DNA of 40,361 bases from an uncultured Clostridia bacterium (GTDB taxonomy: Bacteria; Bacillota; Clostridia; TANB77; CAG-508), in contig CALXCJ010000007.1 in assembly GCA_944386775.1 (NCBI GenBank), forward strand, positions 1 to 40,361, read 5' to 3'. Position numbers and translations under genes: made by a program. Below are positions 1 through 8,645 of this stretch, one piece after another (positions within the stretch are counted from its first letter, which is position 1; every line of letters starts with the position of its first letter). The notes under the pieces are model-generated. The model was not told the origin of the DNA, ran no database searches, and saw nothing but the letters and a program-made list of their open reading frames with translations.

Positions 1-33
1 CTATGTTTTTTCAATATTTTTTTGAAAAAATTA

Positions 34-60
34 TGTAGGCATTTTTATATTTTGCCTACA
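34..60. terminator. Hairpin, possible terminator at window edge
   Basis: An 8-bp perfect stem, TGTAGGCA at 34-41 and TGCCTACA at 53-60, with an 11-nt loop, is flanked by T-rich sequence on both sides. A second AT-only hairpin (6-14 with 22-30) lies just before it. No gene is visible upstream in the window, so which transcript it ends is unknown. Nothing else is seen in 61-160. Confidence 0.35.
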
Positions 61-172
61 TTAATTTTACACTAACAGTTTCCACAATATTTATTCTCTT
101 TAATCATAATTTGAAAAATTCCTAAATAATATTAAACAAAGAAAAAATTTATTAAATAGAAAAGAGGGTAAT

Positions 173-718
173 ATGTTTGTATATAATTTTAAAATAAATG
201 GAAGCAAAGTTTTTAAAGCATTTTTTATATGTGTTATAATACTTGTTATTATAATACTTGGAGTTGTAGTTTTTAGAATTTTTAATGGTGCACAAAATTC
301 AAATAATTCTTCTTGTATGCCGAATAACTCTATTTCTTCAATTTCTGCTAAAAATTATACTAATGTTTTAAAAGCAGTACATGATGATGTTGATTCATAT
401 GTTGGAGTTAAAATAAATTTTACAGGTTATATTTATAGAGTTTCAGATTTGAATAAAAATCAATTTGTACTTGCTCGTGATATGCTAATTTCTTCAAATT
501 CACAGTGTTTAGTAGTTGGTTTTTTATGTGAATATGAACAAGCAGAAAATTTTTCAGATAATGTTTGGGTTAATGTTACTGGCGAAATTATCAAGGGTGA
601 TTACCACGGAGATATGCCTATATTAAAAGTTATGGAAATAAAGGAAGTAAGCATGCCAGATGAAGAGTATGTTTATCCTCCTGATGAGAGTTATATTCCG
701 ACTAGTGGAATAGTATAA
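173..718 (+). CDS. Membrane-anchored YcgQ/TIGR03943-type domain protein
   Basis: This 181-aa protein has one N-terminal membrane segment (about residues 14-36, rich in I, V and L) followed by an exported domain. Residues about 80-170 follow the C-terminal domain of the YcgQ/TIGR03943 family, the partner of the YcgR-type permease: a GYIYRV strand, NQFVLARDM, VVGFLCEY, WVNVTGEI and a closing EYVYPP. Family members usually carry several membrane segments before this domain and a CCxA-type pair after the FVLAR strand. Here only one segment is present and the pair is replaced by SSNSQC. No permease partner is adjacent. The start follows a GAGGG ribosome site. It stands alone and ends at a hairpin terminator. 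The family assignment is by recalled motif pattern; function is unknown. Confidence 0.72.
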   Translation: MFVYNFKINGSKVFKAFFICVIILVIIILGVVVFRIFNGAQNSNNSSCMPNNSISSISAKNYTNVLKAVHDDVDSYVGVKINFTGYIYRVSDLNKNQFVLARDMLISSNSQCLVVGFLCEYEQAENFSDNVWVNVTGEIIKGDYHGDMPILKVMEIKEVSMPDEEYVYPPDESYIPTSGIV

Positions 719-842
719 CAATTCTACATCTGGAAAACTTCCAATTATATAACTAAATGGTACTCATTATACTTAATATAATATTACTTATCATATTTAT
801 ACACTAGCATTTTTTATATTAAAGTCAATTTTACATAATTAA

Positions 843-890
843 AAGCCATTAAATATATTTATTTTAAATATACTTATGGCTTAATTTTTT
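843..890. terminator. Bidirectional terminator between convergent genes
   Basis: AAGCCAT at 843-849 pairs with ATGGCTT at 876-882, with additional A/T pairing inside the loop. It is followed by T-runs on both strands. It can end both the plus-strand gene finishing at 718 and the minus-strand kinase gene finishing at 889. Confidence 0.65.
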
Positions 891-2067
891 ATCTAGAATC
901 GCCTTGTTCTAATTCATTATAAATATCAGGATAGATTTGATCATATGAAAATTTTTCTCCTAGCATCCATTCATGTCCTTTTAAGTATCTTGAATCTAAA
1001 TTTTCTGCTCTTTCTCTGGCTGTTAAATTTCCATATTCTTTTATCGTTTCATCATCTTTTGCTATAATATTATATGGTATTAATGTTTTACTACTTAGAG
1101 CTGCTCCAAAATTTCTGTGATGCCCTTCTATAATATATAATTTTCCATCAACTTCAATTGTTTCTATTTCTTCTTCTGGTAAATAACCATTATTTTTTAT
1201 GCTATCTAACATTTCAGTCATATTCATAGAAAATCCTTTTCCTAATGTATCTCTTTCAGTTTGCAGTGGTAAAAATTTTTTAGGGCTTCCCCACATTTTT
1301 CCAAAGTGTTGATTATTTTTATATTTACTGAAACAGGCTAATATAACATTTGCAATATCATCTATATTTGAATATGAAGTATCTACTATTAAATCATAAT
1401 TTTCTAAATCTTCTAAGTCAACATTATATCTTTCAAGATATCTTTTTACTTCTCCTTCTCTTCTTTTTTTAATTGTTTGTTTAGCTTCTTTTTCATTTTT
1501 ATAATTATTGTCTTCTTTTCCTCTACTAGAATCTGCAAGTAATCTTTTAGCTGCTACATCTTCATTTACAACTAATCTAACTGAAAAAGAACTAGGAATG
1601 TTGTGAAACGCTAATCTTGAATCAATTATCCAAAAGTCTTCTGAATTTTCTGCTTGTATTTGCTCTCCAAGTTTTTTTATGTCATTATCTATTTTTGTGT
1701 CTATTATATATCTTAAATCTTTAAGTGATTCTAAATTATTTGCTTGTTCTACATTAAAATTTTCTATTTTGTACCCACTTTTTCTGATTTCTACAATTGC
1801 ATTAATTAATGCTTTTCTAAAATTTATATCCTCTAGCAATTCTTTTATTTTTGGACTCTTATAATTGCTTGCAATGGAACTAATATTATTTACATTTTTC
1901 ATAAGATCAATTATAAAATTAAAATATGTTCTAAATTCTTGACCTGTAGATACCAAATGTATTTGATTTGGATCATATCCTTTTTCTTCAAGAATTTGTA
2001 TAATTTTCTTAATAGTTGTGCTTTTTCCACTTACAGGCATACCAGAAATTGAAATAATATTACTCAT
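889..2067 (-). CDS. P-loop (cytidylate kinase-like) domain fused to ParB-like domain
   Basis: This 392-aa protein has two domains. Residues 1 to about 250 form a P-loop kinase domain of the cytidylate-kinase-like kind: Walker A GMPVSGKST at residues 9-17, a lid-like stretch rich in K and R (EKEAKQTIKKRREGEVKRY), and a C-terminal LIVDTSYSNIDDIA segment typical of dCMP-kinase-like folds. Residues about 260-392 contain a ParB/Srx-like domain with the signature IEGHHRNFGAA. In other proteins this fold either binds DNA and CTP or phosphorylates small molecules such as serine. The two activities in one chain suggest a nucleotide-dependent kinase or regulator; the substrate is not evident. The start follows GGAG with good spacing. 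It has its own consensus promoter overlapped by a palindrome and is divergent from guaA. Confidence 0.7.
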   Translation of the reverse strand: MSNIISISGMPVSGKSTTIKKIIQILEEKGYDPNQIHLVSTGQEFRTYFNFIIDLMKNVNNISSIASNYKSPKIKELLEDINFRKALINAIVEIRKSGYKIENFNVEQANNLESLKDLRYIIDTKIDNDIKKLGEQIQAENSEDFWIIDSRLAFHNIPSSFSVRLVVNEDVAAKRLLADSSRGKEDNNYKNEKEAKQTIKKRREGEVKRYLERYNVDLEDLENYDLIVDTSYSNIDDIANVILACFSKYKNNQHFGKMWGSPKKFLPLQTERDTLGKGFSMNMTEMLDSIKNNGYLPEEEIETIEVDGKLYIIEGHHRNFGAALSSKTLIPYNIIAKDDETIKEYGNLTARERAENLDSRYLKGHEWMLGEKFSYDQIYPDIYNELEQGDSR

Positions 2068-2176
2068 TTTAAATACTCCTATCTTGATAAATGATTAGAT
2101 TAACTCTTGACATCTTCATTTATCCTTAATTTTTATTGTTAATTTTAATAACATCTTTTACTAAAATTTCAACAAT

Positions 2177-2205
2177 ATTATATCATCGTATACATAATTT
2201 GTCAA
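2177..2205 (-). promoter_or_regulatory. Consensus promoter of the kinase/ParB-like gene
   Basis: On the minus strand TTGACA (2205-2200) and TATAAT (2182-2177) are separated by exactly 17 bases, a perfect sigma-A type promoter. Transcription would begin near 2170, leaving a leader of about 100 nt before the start at 2067. Confidence 0.8.
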
Positions 2206-2216
2206 TTTATGTATAC
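2188..2216. promoter_or_regulatory. Palindromic operator candidate between kinase gene and guaA
   Basis: GTATACATAA (2188-2197) and TTATGTATAC (2207-2216) form a perfect 10-bp inverted repeat with a 9-bp spacer. The spacer contains most of the -35 box of the minus-strand promoter, and the right arm ends 7 bp before the guaA -35 box. The placement fits a repressor dimer covering the kinase promoter. The regulator is unknown; GTATAC-type dyads are common for GntR-like proteins, which is only a hint. Confidence 0.65.
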
Positions 2217-2223
2217 AATTTTC

Positions 2224-2252
2224 TTTACTTTTATTAAAACATATGATAAAAT
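2224..2252 (+). promoter_or_regulatory. Probable guaA promoter
   Basis: TTTACT (2224-2229) and TAAAAT (2247-2252) are spaced by 17 bp, giving a short leader before the GGAGG at 2272-2276. I looked for a purine riboswitch in this leader and found no room for one and no conserved core. Confidence 0.5.
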
Positions 2253-2284
2253 GCAATCATATAAAAATATTGGAGGTTAAATAA

Positions 2285-3823
2285 GTGAAAAAAAATGAAC
2301 TAATTTTAATTTTAGATTTCGGAGGGCAATACAATCAATTAATCGCAAGAAGAGTAAGAGAATGTAACGTATATTCAGAAGTTGTCGCATACGACATTTC
2401 TCTTGAAAAAATCAAAGAAAAAAATCCAAAAGGAATTATATTTACAGGAGGACCTGCAAGTGTTTATGGAGAAGATTCTCCAAAATGTGCTGATGGAATT
2501 TTTGAATTAGGAATACCTATTCTTGGAATTTGTTATGGTATGCAACTTATGACACATGTTTTAGGAGGAACAGTGCAAAAAGCAGATACCAGGGAATATG
2601 GCTCAACACAAGTAGAAATCGATGGCACATCTTCCCTATTTCAAGGTTTCAAAAACAAAAATAACTTTTTAATGAGTCATACTGATTTTGTTTCAAAAGT
2701 TCCAGATGGTTTTAAAACAATAGGAAAAACTCTTCATTGCCCAAATGCTGCAATGGAAAATGCTAAAAAAATGCTTTATGGAATACAATTCCACCCAGAA
2801 GTAAATTTATCTGAAAATGGAACTAAAGTAATACAAAATTTTCTATACAATATTTGCAAATGTTCTGGAGATTGGCAAATTTCTTCATTTGTAGAAGATA
2901 GTATTAAAACTTTAAAAGAAAAAATCGGAAACAAAAAAGCCTTATGTGCATTATCTGGTGGAGTTGACTCATCAGTTGCTGCAGTTTTATTGAGTAAAGC
3001 AATAGGTAAAAACTTAACTTGTATATTTGTAGACCATGGATTGCTTCGTAAAAATGAAGGCGACGAAGTTGAGCAAATTTTTAAAAATCAATTTGATATA
3101 AACCTTATAAGAGTAAATGCACAGAATAGGTTCTTAAGCAAACTTTCTGGAGTTACAGACCCTGAGAAAAAAAGAAAAATAATTGGTGAAGAATTTATAA
3201 GAGTATTTGAAGAAGAAGCTAAAAAAATTGGAACAGTAGATTTTTTAGTACAAGGAACTATATACCCTGATGTAATTGAAAGTGGTCTTGGCAAAAGTTC
3301 TGTTATAAAAAGCCATCATAATGTTGGAGGACTTCCTGACTATGTAGATTTTAAAGAAATTGTCGAACCATTAAGAAATTTATTTAAAGATGAAGTAAGA
3401 AAAACAGGTCTAGAATTAGGAATTCCAGAAAATTTAGTATATAGGCAACCATTCCCAGGTCCTGGACTTGCAATAAGAATAATTGGGGATATTACAGAAG
3501 ACAAATTAAATATCTTACGAGAAGCTGATAGTATTTTTAGAGAAGAAATATTTAAAGCAAAACTCCATAAATCAATAAACCAATATTTTGCAGTTTTAAC
3601 AAATTTAAAATCTGTTGGTGTTATGGGAGACGAAAGAACTTATGATTATACTATTGCCCTAAGAGCAGTAGAAACAACTGATTTTATGACAGGAGTTTGG
3701 AGTAAAATACCATATGAAGTTTTAGAAAAGGTTTCTTCTAGAATTGTTAATGAAGTTAAATTTGTAAATAGAGTAGTTTATGATATTACCTCTAAGCCAC
3801 CAGCTACAATCGAATGGGAATAG
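2285..3823 (+). CDS. guaA: GMP synthase (glutamine-hydrolysing)
   Basis: This enzyme converts XMP, glutamine and ATP to GMP in the last step of guanine nucleotide synthesis. The 512-aa length is normal. The class I amidotransferase domain has its catalytic cysteine in GICYGMQL (Cys83) and the His/Glu of FHPEV (His170, Glu172). The ATP pyrophosphatase domain has the PP-loop SGGVDSS at 224-230. The C-terminal dimerisation domain ends with the family-typical [14 protein letters not shown]. The start is GTG, eight bases after GGAGG. The gene is single, with its own promoter and a strong terminator. It contains no CGG codon. Confidence 0.98.
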   Translation: MKKNELILILDFGGQYNQLIARRVRECNVYSEVVAYDISLEKIKEKNPKGIIFTGGPASVYGEDSPKCADGIFELGIPILGICYGMQLMTHVLGGTVQKADTREYGSTQVEIDGTSSLFQGFKNKNNFLMSHTDFVSKVPDGFKTIGKTLHCPNAAMENAKKMLYGIQFHPEVNLSENGTKVIQNFLYNICKCSGDWQISSFVEDSIKTLKEKIGNKKALCALSGGVDSSVAAVLLSKAIGKNLTCIFVDHGLLRKNEGDEVEQIFKNQFDINLIRVNAQNRFLSKLSGVTDPEKKRKIIGEEFIRVFEEEAKKIGTVDFLVQGTIYPDVIESGLGKSSVIKSHHNVGGLPDYVDFKEIVEPLRNLFKDEVRKTGLELGIPENLVYRQPFPGPGLAIRIIGDITEDKLNILREADSIFREEIFKAKLHKSINQYFAVLTNLKSVGVMGDERTYDYTIALRAVETTDFMTGVWSKIPYEVLEKVSSRIVNEVKFVNRVVYDITSKPPATIEWE

Positions 3824-3859
3824 TTTAAAAGTTATAATAAATTAGAAGTTATAATAAAG

Positions 3860-3925
3860 AAGAGAAAACATTTGCATTTTGTAATTAAGCATAACAAATA
3901 AAATGGCAAATGTTTTCTCTTTTTT
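3860..3925. terminator. Strong bidirectional terminator after guaA
   Basis: A 16-bp perfect stem (3860-3875 with 3906-3921) is followed by a T-run to 3925. On the opposite strand the same stem is followed by TTTATT, so it also serves the minus-strand gene ending at 3942. A short direct repeat, AAGTTATAATAAA-like, lies just before it at 3829-3858. Confidence 0.9.
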
Positions 3926-3941
3926 AATAAGAATTAATATT

Positions 3942-4313
3942 TTAAAAGAAGCTTGAGATTTTATTTAATTCTCTTTGGAACTCTTCTTTTTTCATATCAT
4001 TCTTTTTTTGGATAAAATCAATTTCTAACATTTTACCTTCATCTATACAGTATAAAGTATATTTTTTAGGTAATTCAAAGTCTACTTTTAAGCTTTCAAA
4101 ATTTAATACTTCTCTTTCAAATATGTCAGATTCTTGAAATATGCCATTAATATTAAGTTCTTTTATAAAAAGTGTTACTCTGATTTTACCATTTTTATAC
4201 TCCCCTACTATATAGTCATCTGTTAGGTAACCTTCAAATGTATCATCTTTTATATCGATAATTCCATTTGATAAATACTCATTTTTTATCCGTGCCTTGA
4301 TTTCATATAACAT
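3942..4313 (-). CDS. Hypothetical protein, 123 aa
   Basis: I do not recognise a family. The protein is soluble, with no membrane segment or signal peptide, and is rich in alternating beta-type segments (EGYLTDDYIVGEY, KIRVTLFIKE) with a charged helical tail (KKNDMKKEEFQRELNKI). The start chosen is the ATG at 4313, eight nucleotides after GGGAGG; a longer frame upstream lacks a ribosome site. It has its own promoter inside the end of the preceding gene. Codon 8 is CGG (4292-4290), preceded by GCA and read here without frameshift. A +1 shift at that codon would meet TAA at once. Confidence 0.7.
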   Translation of the reverse strand: MLYEIKARIKNEYLSNGIIDIKDDTFEGYLTDDYIVGEYKNGKIRVTLFIKELNINGIFQESDIFEREVLNFESLKVDFELPKKYTLYCIDEGKMLEIDFIQKKNDMKKEEFQRELNKISSFF

Positions 4314-4348
4314 GATATCAACCTCCCAAAAATTTTTTATATACTTAT

Positions 4349-4377
4349 AGTATAACACTATTTACATAATTTTTCAA
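4349..4377 (-). promoter_or_regulatory. Promoter of the 123-aa hypothetical gene
   Basis: TTGAAA (4377-4372) and TATACT (4354-4349) are 17 bp apart on the minus strand. The -35 box overlaps the last codons and stop of the upstream permease gene. Confidence 0.65.
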
Positions 4378-5471
4378 TTTTTATCAAATATTGTTTTCAT
4401 TACACCTTGGTCTATTAAACTTGCAAAAATATTTTTAAATATTATTAAAACTATAGGGCCTACCAATAAACCAAGTACTCCAATTATTTTAAATCCTGTA
4501 TACATTGCAATTAAAGTAAATATTGGATGTATACCAATATTTTTGCTTACTAGTCTTGGTTCTAAAAATTGCCTTACTACAGAAATAATAATAAACAAAA
4601 CAATTATTGCTATACCTAAATTTAAATCTCCATTTAAAGCACAAATGATAGCCCAAGGAACCATAACTGTACCTGAACCCAAAATTGGAAGAGCATCCAC
4701 AAAACCTATTCCTAAAGCTATTAAAAGAGGAAACTCTATATTAAAACCTGCAAAATTTAAAATATATAGACCGATTACAGTAATAACAAAAGAAACTAAA
4801 ACAAGTGTAGCTTCAGCCTTTAAATAATTACCAAGTACTTTAATTAATTCTCTCATATGTCTTCCTAGTTTCATTACCCATACTCTAGGAAGATGATGTT
4901 CTATTTGGTCTAAAATATAGATTTTATCTACACACATAAAATATAGTGCCATAACAGTTATAGCAAAATAAATTGCAATATTCGGAATTGAAGTTACAAC
5001 ATCTATCAGGCCATTTAAAAAATTCCTTATCCAATTTGAAACTGTGTCAATTATGCTACCTGTACTATTTTCTAATATGCCCTTTACTTCTTCTGGCAGA
5101 TGTAATTTTTCAAACTGAAAATTATTTGTAAAATCTTGAAACAATCCATATATTTTATCAACATAAAAATTTAAATCATCAAGCAAGCCAGACGCTTCAG
5201 AAACAAGTGTAATTATTCCCCAAGTTAGTGTTCCAAGTATTATTAAAGAAACAATTATAAATATAATAATTGAACTTAATCTCCTTGTTATCTTCATTTT
5301 TTTCATTAAAAATTTAATTGCAGGTTCCATAATCAAAGAAATTATAAATGCAATTAAAAAAGGCATATAAAAAACAGCAAGCTTAAAACTTAAATATAAT
5401 CCTAGCAATATAAGTATTACATATATTATTCTTTTCCCTACTCTTGTCCAATAAGACATATCAATTATCAT
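4374..5471 (-). CDS. AI-2E/PerM family transporter, YtvI-like
   Basis: This is a polytopic membrane protein of the AI-2E (PerM) family, with hydrophobic pairs near the N-terminus (IIYVILILLGLYLSF, IAFIISLIM) and the conserved C-terminal half (FPLLIALGIGFVDALPILGSG, FLEPRLVSKNIGIHPIFTLIAMYTG). The arrangement resembles the sporulation membrane protein YtvI. Such proteins export small solutes or act in sporulation; the substrate is unknown. The start is uncertain: the ATG at 5471 is chosen because its upstream sequence matches the leader of the gene starting at 7136. A TTG at 5537 after AGGAG and an ATG at 5483 remain in frame. The promoter for the next gene lies in its 3' end. Confidence 0.85.
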   Translation of the reverse strand: MIIDMSYWTRVGKRIIYVILILLGLYLSFKLAVFYMPFLIAFIISLIMEPAIKFLMKKMKITRRLSSIIIFIIVSLIILGTLTWGIITLVSEASGLLDDLNFYVDKIYGLFQDFTNNFQFEKLHLPEEVKGILENSTGSIIDTVSNWIRNFLNGLIDVVTSIPNIAIYFAITVMALYFMCVDKIYILDQIEHHLPRVWVMKLGRHMRELIKVLGNYLKAEATLVLVSFVITVIGLYILNFAGFNIEFPLLIALGIGFVDALPILGSGTVMVPWAIICALNGDLNLGIAIIVLFIIISVVRQFLEPRLVSKNIGIHPIFTLIAMYTGFKIIGVLGLLVGPIVLIIFKNIFASLIDQGVMKTIFDKN

Positions 5472-5473
5472 TA

Positions 5474-5563
5474 TAAATTCCATTCCTTTCTCGCTTCGCT
5501 CTAAAGGCACACATAGGAATGAAAGCATTTCTTTCAAACTATTCTCCTATTCTTTTTATTATA
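5474..5563 (-). promoter_or_regulatory. Leader element A, related to the leader at 7137-7219
   Basis: Downstream of a TATAAT (5563-5558) the minus strand carries AGGAG, then TTTGAAAGAAAT, then GTGCCT and AAAGGAATGRAATTT just before the start codon. The same blocks in the same order precede the 7136 gene. The first block begins with a TTG codon after AGGAG, so a short leader peptide or N-terminal extension is also possible. Confidence 0.5.
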
Positions 5564-5566
5564 TGT

Positions 5567-5594
5567 AAAAAAGATGGAAAATATCCATCTTTTT
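5567..5594 (-). terminator. Terminator overlapping the CBS gene stop codon
   Basis: On the minus strand AAAAAGATGG (5594-5585) pairs with CCATCTTTTT (5577-5568) around a 7-nt loop and ends in a T-run. The stem includes part of the stop codon of the gene ending at 5593, and the promoter of the next gene follows within a few bases. Confidence 0.8.
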
Positions 5595-6036
5595 ATTCAG
5601 CATTCTGAGTATGAGAATTACATATATTACTTATTGTATTGCACACATTTTCTTTACCTACTTTAATATCGTTTTGAGCAAGATCTCCTATAGTTAAAAT
5701 TCCAACTACATTATTTTGCGAGTCACAAACAGGAAGTCTTCTAACTTTATTTTGAGACATAATATCTTGTGCTTTATTAATTGCATCATTTTCAGCACAA
5801 TACTGAACATTAGTACTCATAATATCACTAACTGGACTTGAATTTACATCCTTTTCGCAAGCAACACATCTTAAAATAATGTCTCTATCTGTAACAATAC
5901 CACATAATGAATTATTATTATCACAAACAGGAATACATCCTATATGGTTTTGGCTCATTATTTTAGCAACCTCACTTATTTTAGTTTCTGGTTTTACACA
6001 GCAAACTTCATTGCACATACAATCTTTTACTTTCAT
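5593..6036 (-). CDS. Cys-rich tandem CBS-domain protein
   Basis: This 147-aa protein consists of two CBS domains (about residues 1-60 and 70-130), the usual adenosine-nucleotide sensing pair, with typical MSQNHIGCIPVCDNNN / GIVTDRDIILR and MSQNKVRRLPVCDSQNN / GILTIGDLA segments. Unusually for the family it has about 13 cysteines, including CMCNEVCC near the N-terminus, CVAC in the linker and a C-terminal tail CNTISNIC. This could bind metal or respond to redox. The start is the ATG at 6036, eight bases after AAAGGTGG; the GTG at 6048 lies inside the ribosome site. It is a free-standing gene with an AT-rich upstream region holding a weak TATAAT-type box. Confidence 0.85.
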   Translation of the reverse strand: MKVKDCMCNEVCCVKPETKISEVAKIMSQNHIGCIPVCDNNNSLCGIVTDRDIILRCVACEKDVNSSPVSDIMSTNVQYCAENDAINKAQDIMSQNKVRRLPVCDSQNNVVGILTIGDLAQNDIKVGKENVCNTISNICNSHTQNAE

Positions 6037-6220
6037 ACTTAATACCACCTTTCAAAATTTCATATTTATATTTTTTGCAATTTAAATTATAATATACGAA
6101 AATTTTTTTGAAATAATGGTAAATTTTTCTAATAAAAGTTTTCCTCATTTTTTGTGCCATTTTACTATTTAAAGTTCTAAAAATTGTAGAGAAGCCCTTA
6201 AGGTGTTATTTATATAAAAT

Positions 6221-7136
6221 TTATTCTTCATACAAACTCTCTAAGCTATACCTTGGCATAATTGGTCTATTGGGTCTTCCGAAAGTTGTTATTCTGTCCA
6301 GGATTAAAACCAGGTTCAAATCCAGGGTTAAATCCTGGTCTTTGCATGTTAAAAGGTGGTCTTCCTCCAGGGAAATGTGGTCTATTTGGAAATCTTGGTC
6401 TTCCTAGTAACTCTCTTAAAATTAAGATTTTAATTAAGTCTCTTATTCCAGTATTTCTTACTTGCCTATTTTCCCTATCTTCTTTTATATTACGATTTTC
6501 TTTTGAACTATTTTCTTCATTTTTTATTTTACTTGTTACAATATTTCTATTTTCTTCACTTTTTGCTTTACTTGTTACAAAATTTCCATTTCCATCATTT
6601 TGTGCCTTTTTAATTTCTAAATTATTTCTTTCAACACTACTTCTTTCCATATTACTTCTTACTAGATTACTTTTTTCTACATTTGCTACTCTTTTAGAAT
6701 CAACATCTCTTTTTGACATTTGAACATTAGGATTAGTGTTTGAAGATGTTATAGATTCTCTGCTTCCTGAAACTTCATTATCAAGATTAATATTAAGCCT
6801 TATTTCAGTATTTCCTTCAATTGCCATATAAATTTCATCTGTCATATTTTCTAACATTTGCCTATCTACTTGGACATTTTCAGCATTTTTGCAAACTTTT
6901 TTTACCATTGGGTATATAATATTATAAATTTCTGGATAACAATTTTCTAGTTCATTATTTTGCATATAAGTATTGTTATAATTTTGTGTATATACTTGAC
7001 CTGTATTGTATGTGTTCATAGAATTTTGTCTATATGCTGAATTAGTATTATAAGTATCATTTATAGGTATGTTTTGAGAAATATTTGGGTATCCTAATAT
7101 ACTTCTTATGTAATCTTCGTATGATTCATTAAACAT
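6221..7136 (-). CDS. Asn/Pro-rich hypothetical protein with CGG frameshift near the C-terminus
   Basis: I do not recognise a named family. An N-terminal low-complexity part (Y, N, T, Q) leads to a folded-looking segment about residues 75-130 (CYPEIYNIIYPMVKKVC, QMLENMTDEIYMAIEG), then a charged repetitive linker in which NxVTSKxKxEEN occurs twice, a helix (GIRDLIKILILRELLG) and a tail of FPNRPHFPGGRPPF / PGFNPGFEPGFNPG repeats. It may be a coat-like or scaffold protein. In the plain frame it stops at 6267 shortly after a CGG (6281-6279). Skipping one base after CGG continues the Arg/Pro pattern (RPNRPIMPRYSLESLYEE) to a stop at 6221. The start is the ATG at 7136, by analogy with the leader-linked gene at 5471. 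Confidence 0.65.
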
Positions 7137-7219
7137 AAAAAATTTCATTCCTTTCCGAGGCACAGATAAGTCTTAAAAGGATTTCTTTCAAACTAAGCCT
7201 CTTTATCTTTTGTATAATA
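7137..7219 (-). promoter_or_regulatory. Leader element B, related to the leader at 5474-5563
   Basis: After a TATTAT box (7219-7214), the minus strand carries GAGGCTTAG, TTTGAAAGAAAT, TGTGCCT and AAAGGAATGAAATTT before the ATG at 7136. Order and spacing match element A. In this copy a TTG-initiated 20-codon frame ends in TAA overlapping the ATG, so a leader peptide coupled to the gene is possible. Confidence 0.5.
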
Positions 7220-7244
7220 TGAAAAAGAAAGGATTTTTGTGATA

Positions 7245-8645
7245 TTAAATACTATTTACAGCTTCTTTAAACTTCTTGCCTCTATCTGCAAAATCTTTAA
7301 ACATATCAAAACTTGCACTAGCAGGTGAAAATAATACTACTTGCCCAGGTTTTGCATTTTTATATGCAACATCTATACTTTTATTTAAGTTTTCACACAT
7401 ATATATATCTATTTTTTTATTTTCTTTATCAGATTCATTTTTAACTGCTTCAAAAATTTTTCCAGAAGTTTGACCAATTAAAATTAAAACTTTTACTTTT
7501 TCAAGTATTGGTTTTGCAATAACTGAATAATCTAAGTTCTTATCATATCCTCCTGCAATTAAAACTATATCCTCATCAAAAGCATTTAAAGCAGAAATAG
7601 TTCTACTTGGAGAAGAACTTGCAGAATCATTATACCATTTTACTTTATTAATTTCTCGTACAAATTCTATCCTATGTTCTACTGGTTTAAAATTTTTGGC
7701 AGTTTCAATTGCTGTATCCATATTTACCAAACTTTCAGTTGCAGCAAATGCTGCTGCAATATTTTGATAATTGTGCTTTCCGCGTAATATAATTTCATCT
7801 GTATTTAATAAATGAGTTCTAACTCTATCCTCACATTTTTTTATAACATTATTTTCTACAATATAACCATTTTCAAGTTTTTCATTACTACTAAAAAATA
7901 TAACTTTCCCCTTTGCTTCTTTTGCACAATTTCTTGTTATTTCATTATCATAATTTAAAACAAGTATATCATTTTCATTTTGAAACTTAAAAATATTTTT
8001 CTTAGCATCAATATACTCTTCATAATCTTTATGTATATTTAGGTGATTTGGTGTTATATTAGTAATAACAGAAATATCAGGGCTAACTTCCATCCCCATT
8101 AATTGAAAACTACTTAATTCTAATACTAAAATATCCTCTGGTCTAAATTCATTTAGTTTAGTAAAAAGTGGAGTTCCAATATTTCCACCCAAATGTGTTC
8201 TAAAACCCGCATTTTGCAAAATAGCATTTATTAAACTCGTAGTAGTAGTTTTACCATCACTTCCAGTAACACCAATAACTGTGCAAGGGCACATCTTCAT
8301 CAGCAATTCCACCTCTGTAGTCACAATCGCCACTCTTTTTGCCTCTTCTTCCAATTCCGGCTTAGTAGGTAAGCAACTTGGTGACCTAAAAATTAAATCA
8401 AAACCCTTAAGTTTACTCAAAGAATCTGTACCAAAAGAAAAAGCAAAACTATAAGCTGTAATTTTATCCAATATCTCCTTTGGAATCTCATCATAACTCT
8501 TAGTATCAAAAACTGTAACTTGTGCTTTTTTATCATATAAATAATCAAGCAAAGGAATATTACTCACTCCTAACCCTATTATAGCCACTTTTCTAAATTT
8601 TATGTAATTATTAAACTCTACCAATTTTTCATTTATATACTCCAT
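7245..8645 (-). CDS. murD: UDP-N-acetylmuramoylalanine--D-glutamate ligase
   Basis: The enzyme adds D-glutamate to UDP-MurNAc-L-Ala in cytoplasmic peptidoglycan precursor synthesis. The 466-aa chain has the N-terminal Rossmann-like UDP-binding domain (VAIIGLGVSNIPLLDYL), the central ATPase with GVTGSDGKTTTTS (about residues 123-135), ITPNHLNIH and NYDNE, and the C-terminal domain with HRIEFV, WYNDSASSSPSRTISAL and LIAGGYDKNLDY. The start ATG lies six bases after AGGGAGG. It stands alone rather than in a mur/dcw cluster. It has no CGG codon. Confidence 0.97.
   Translation of the reverse strand: MEYINEKLVEFNNYIKFRKVAIIGLGVSNIPLLDYLYDKKAQVTVFDTKSYDEIPKEILDKITAYSFAFSFGTDSLSKLKGFDLIFRSPSCLPTKPELEEEAKRVAIVTTEVELLMKMCPCTVIGVTGSDGKTTTTSLINAILQNAGFRTHLGGNIGTPLFTKLNEFRPEDILVLELSSFQLMGMEVSPDISVITNITPNHLNIHKDYEEYIDAKKNIFKFQNENDILVLNYDNEITRNCAKEAKGKVIFFSSNEKLENGYIVENNVIKKCEDRVRTHLLNTDEIILRGKHNYQNIAAAFAATESLVNMDTAIETAKNFKPVEHRIEFVREINKVKWYNDSASSSPSRTISALNAFDEDIVLIAGGYDKNLDYSVIAKPILEKVKVLILIGQTSGKIFEAVKNESDKENKKIDIYMCENLNKSIDVAYKNAKPGQVVLFSPASASFDMFKDFADRGKKFKEAVNSI

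Noticed and set aside
2068-2284. Purine riboswitch upstream of guaA
   Set aside because: The leader after the predicted promoter is too short and lacks the conserved core; the visible structure is a DNA-type palindrome overlapping a promoter.
6300-6350. tRNA-like GGTTCAAATCC element
   Set aside because: It is codons for the PGFEPGFNPG repeats of the Pro-rich protein on the opposite strand; no cloverleaf can be formed.
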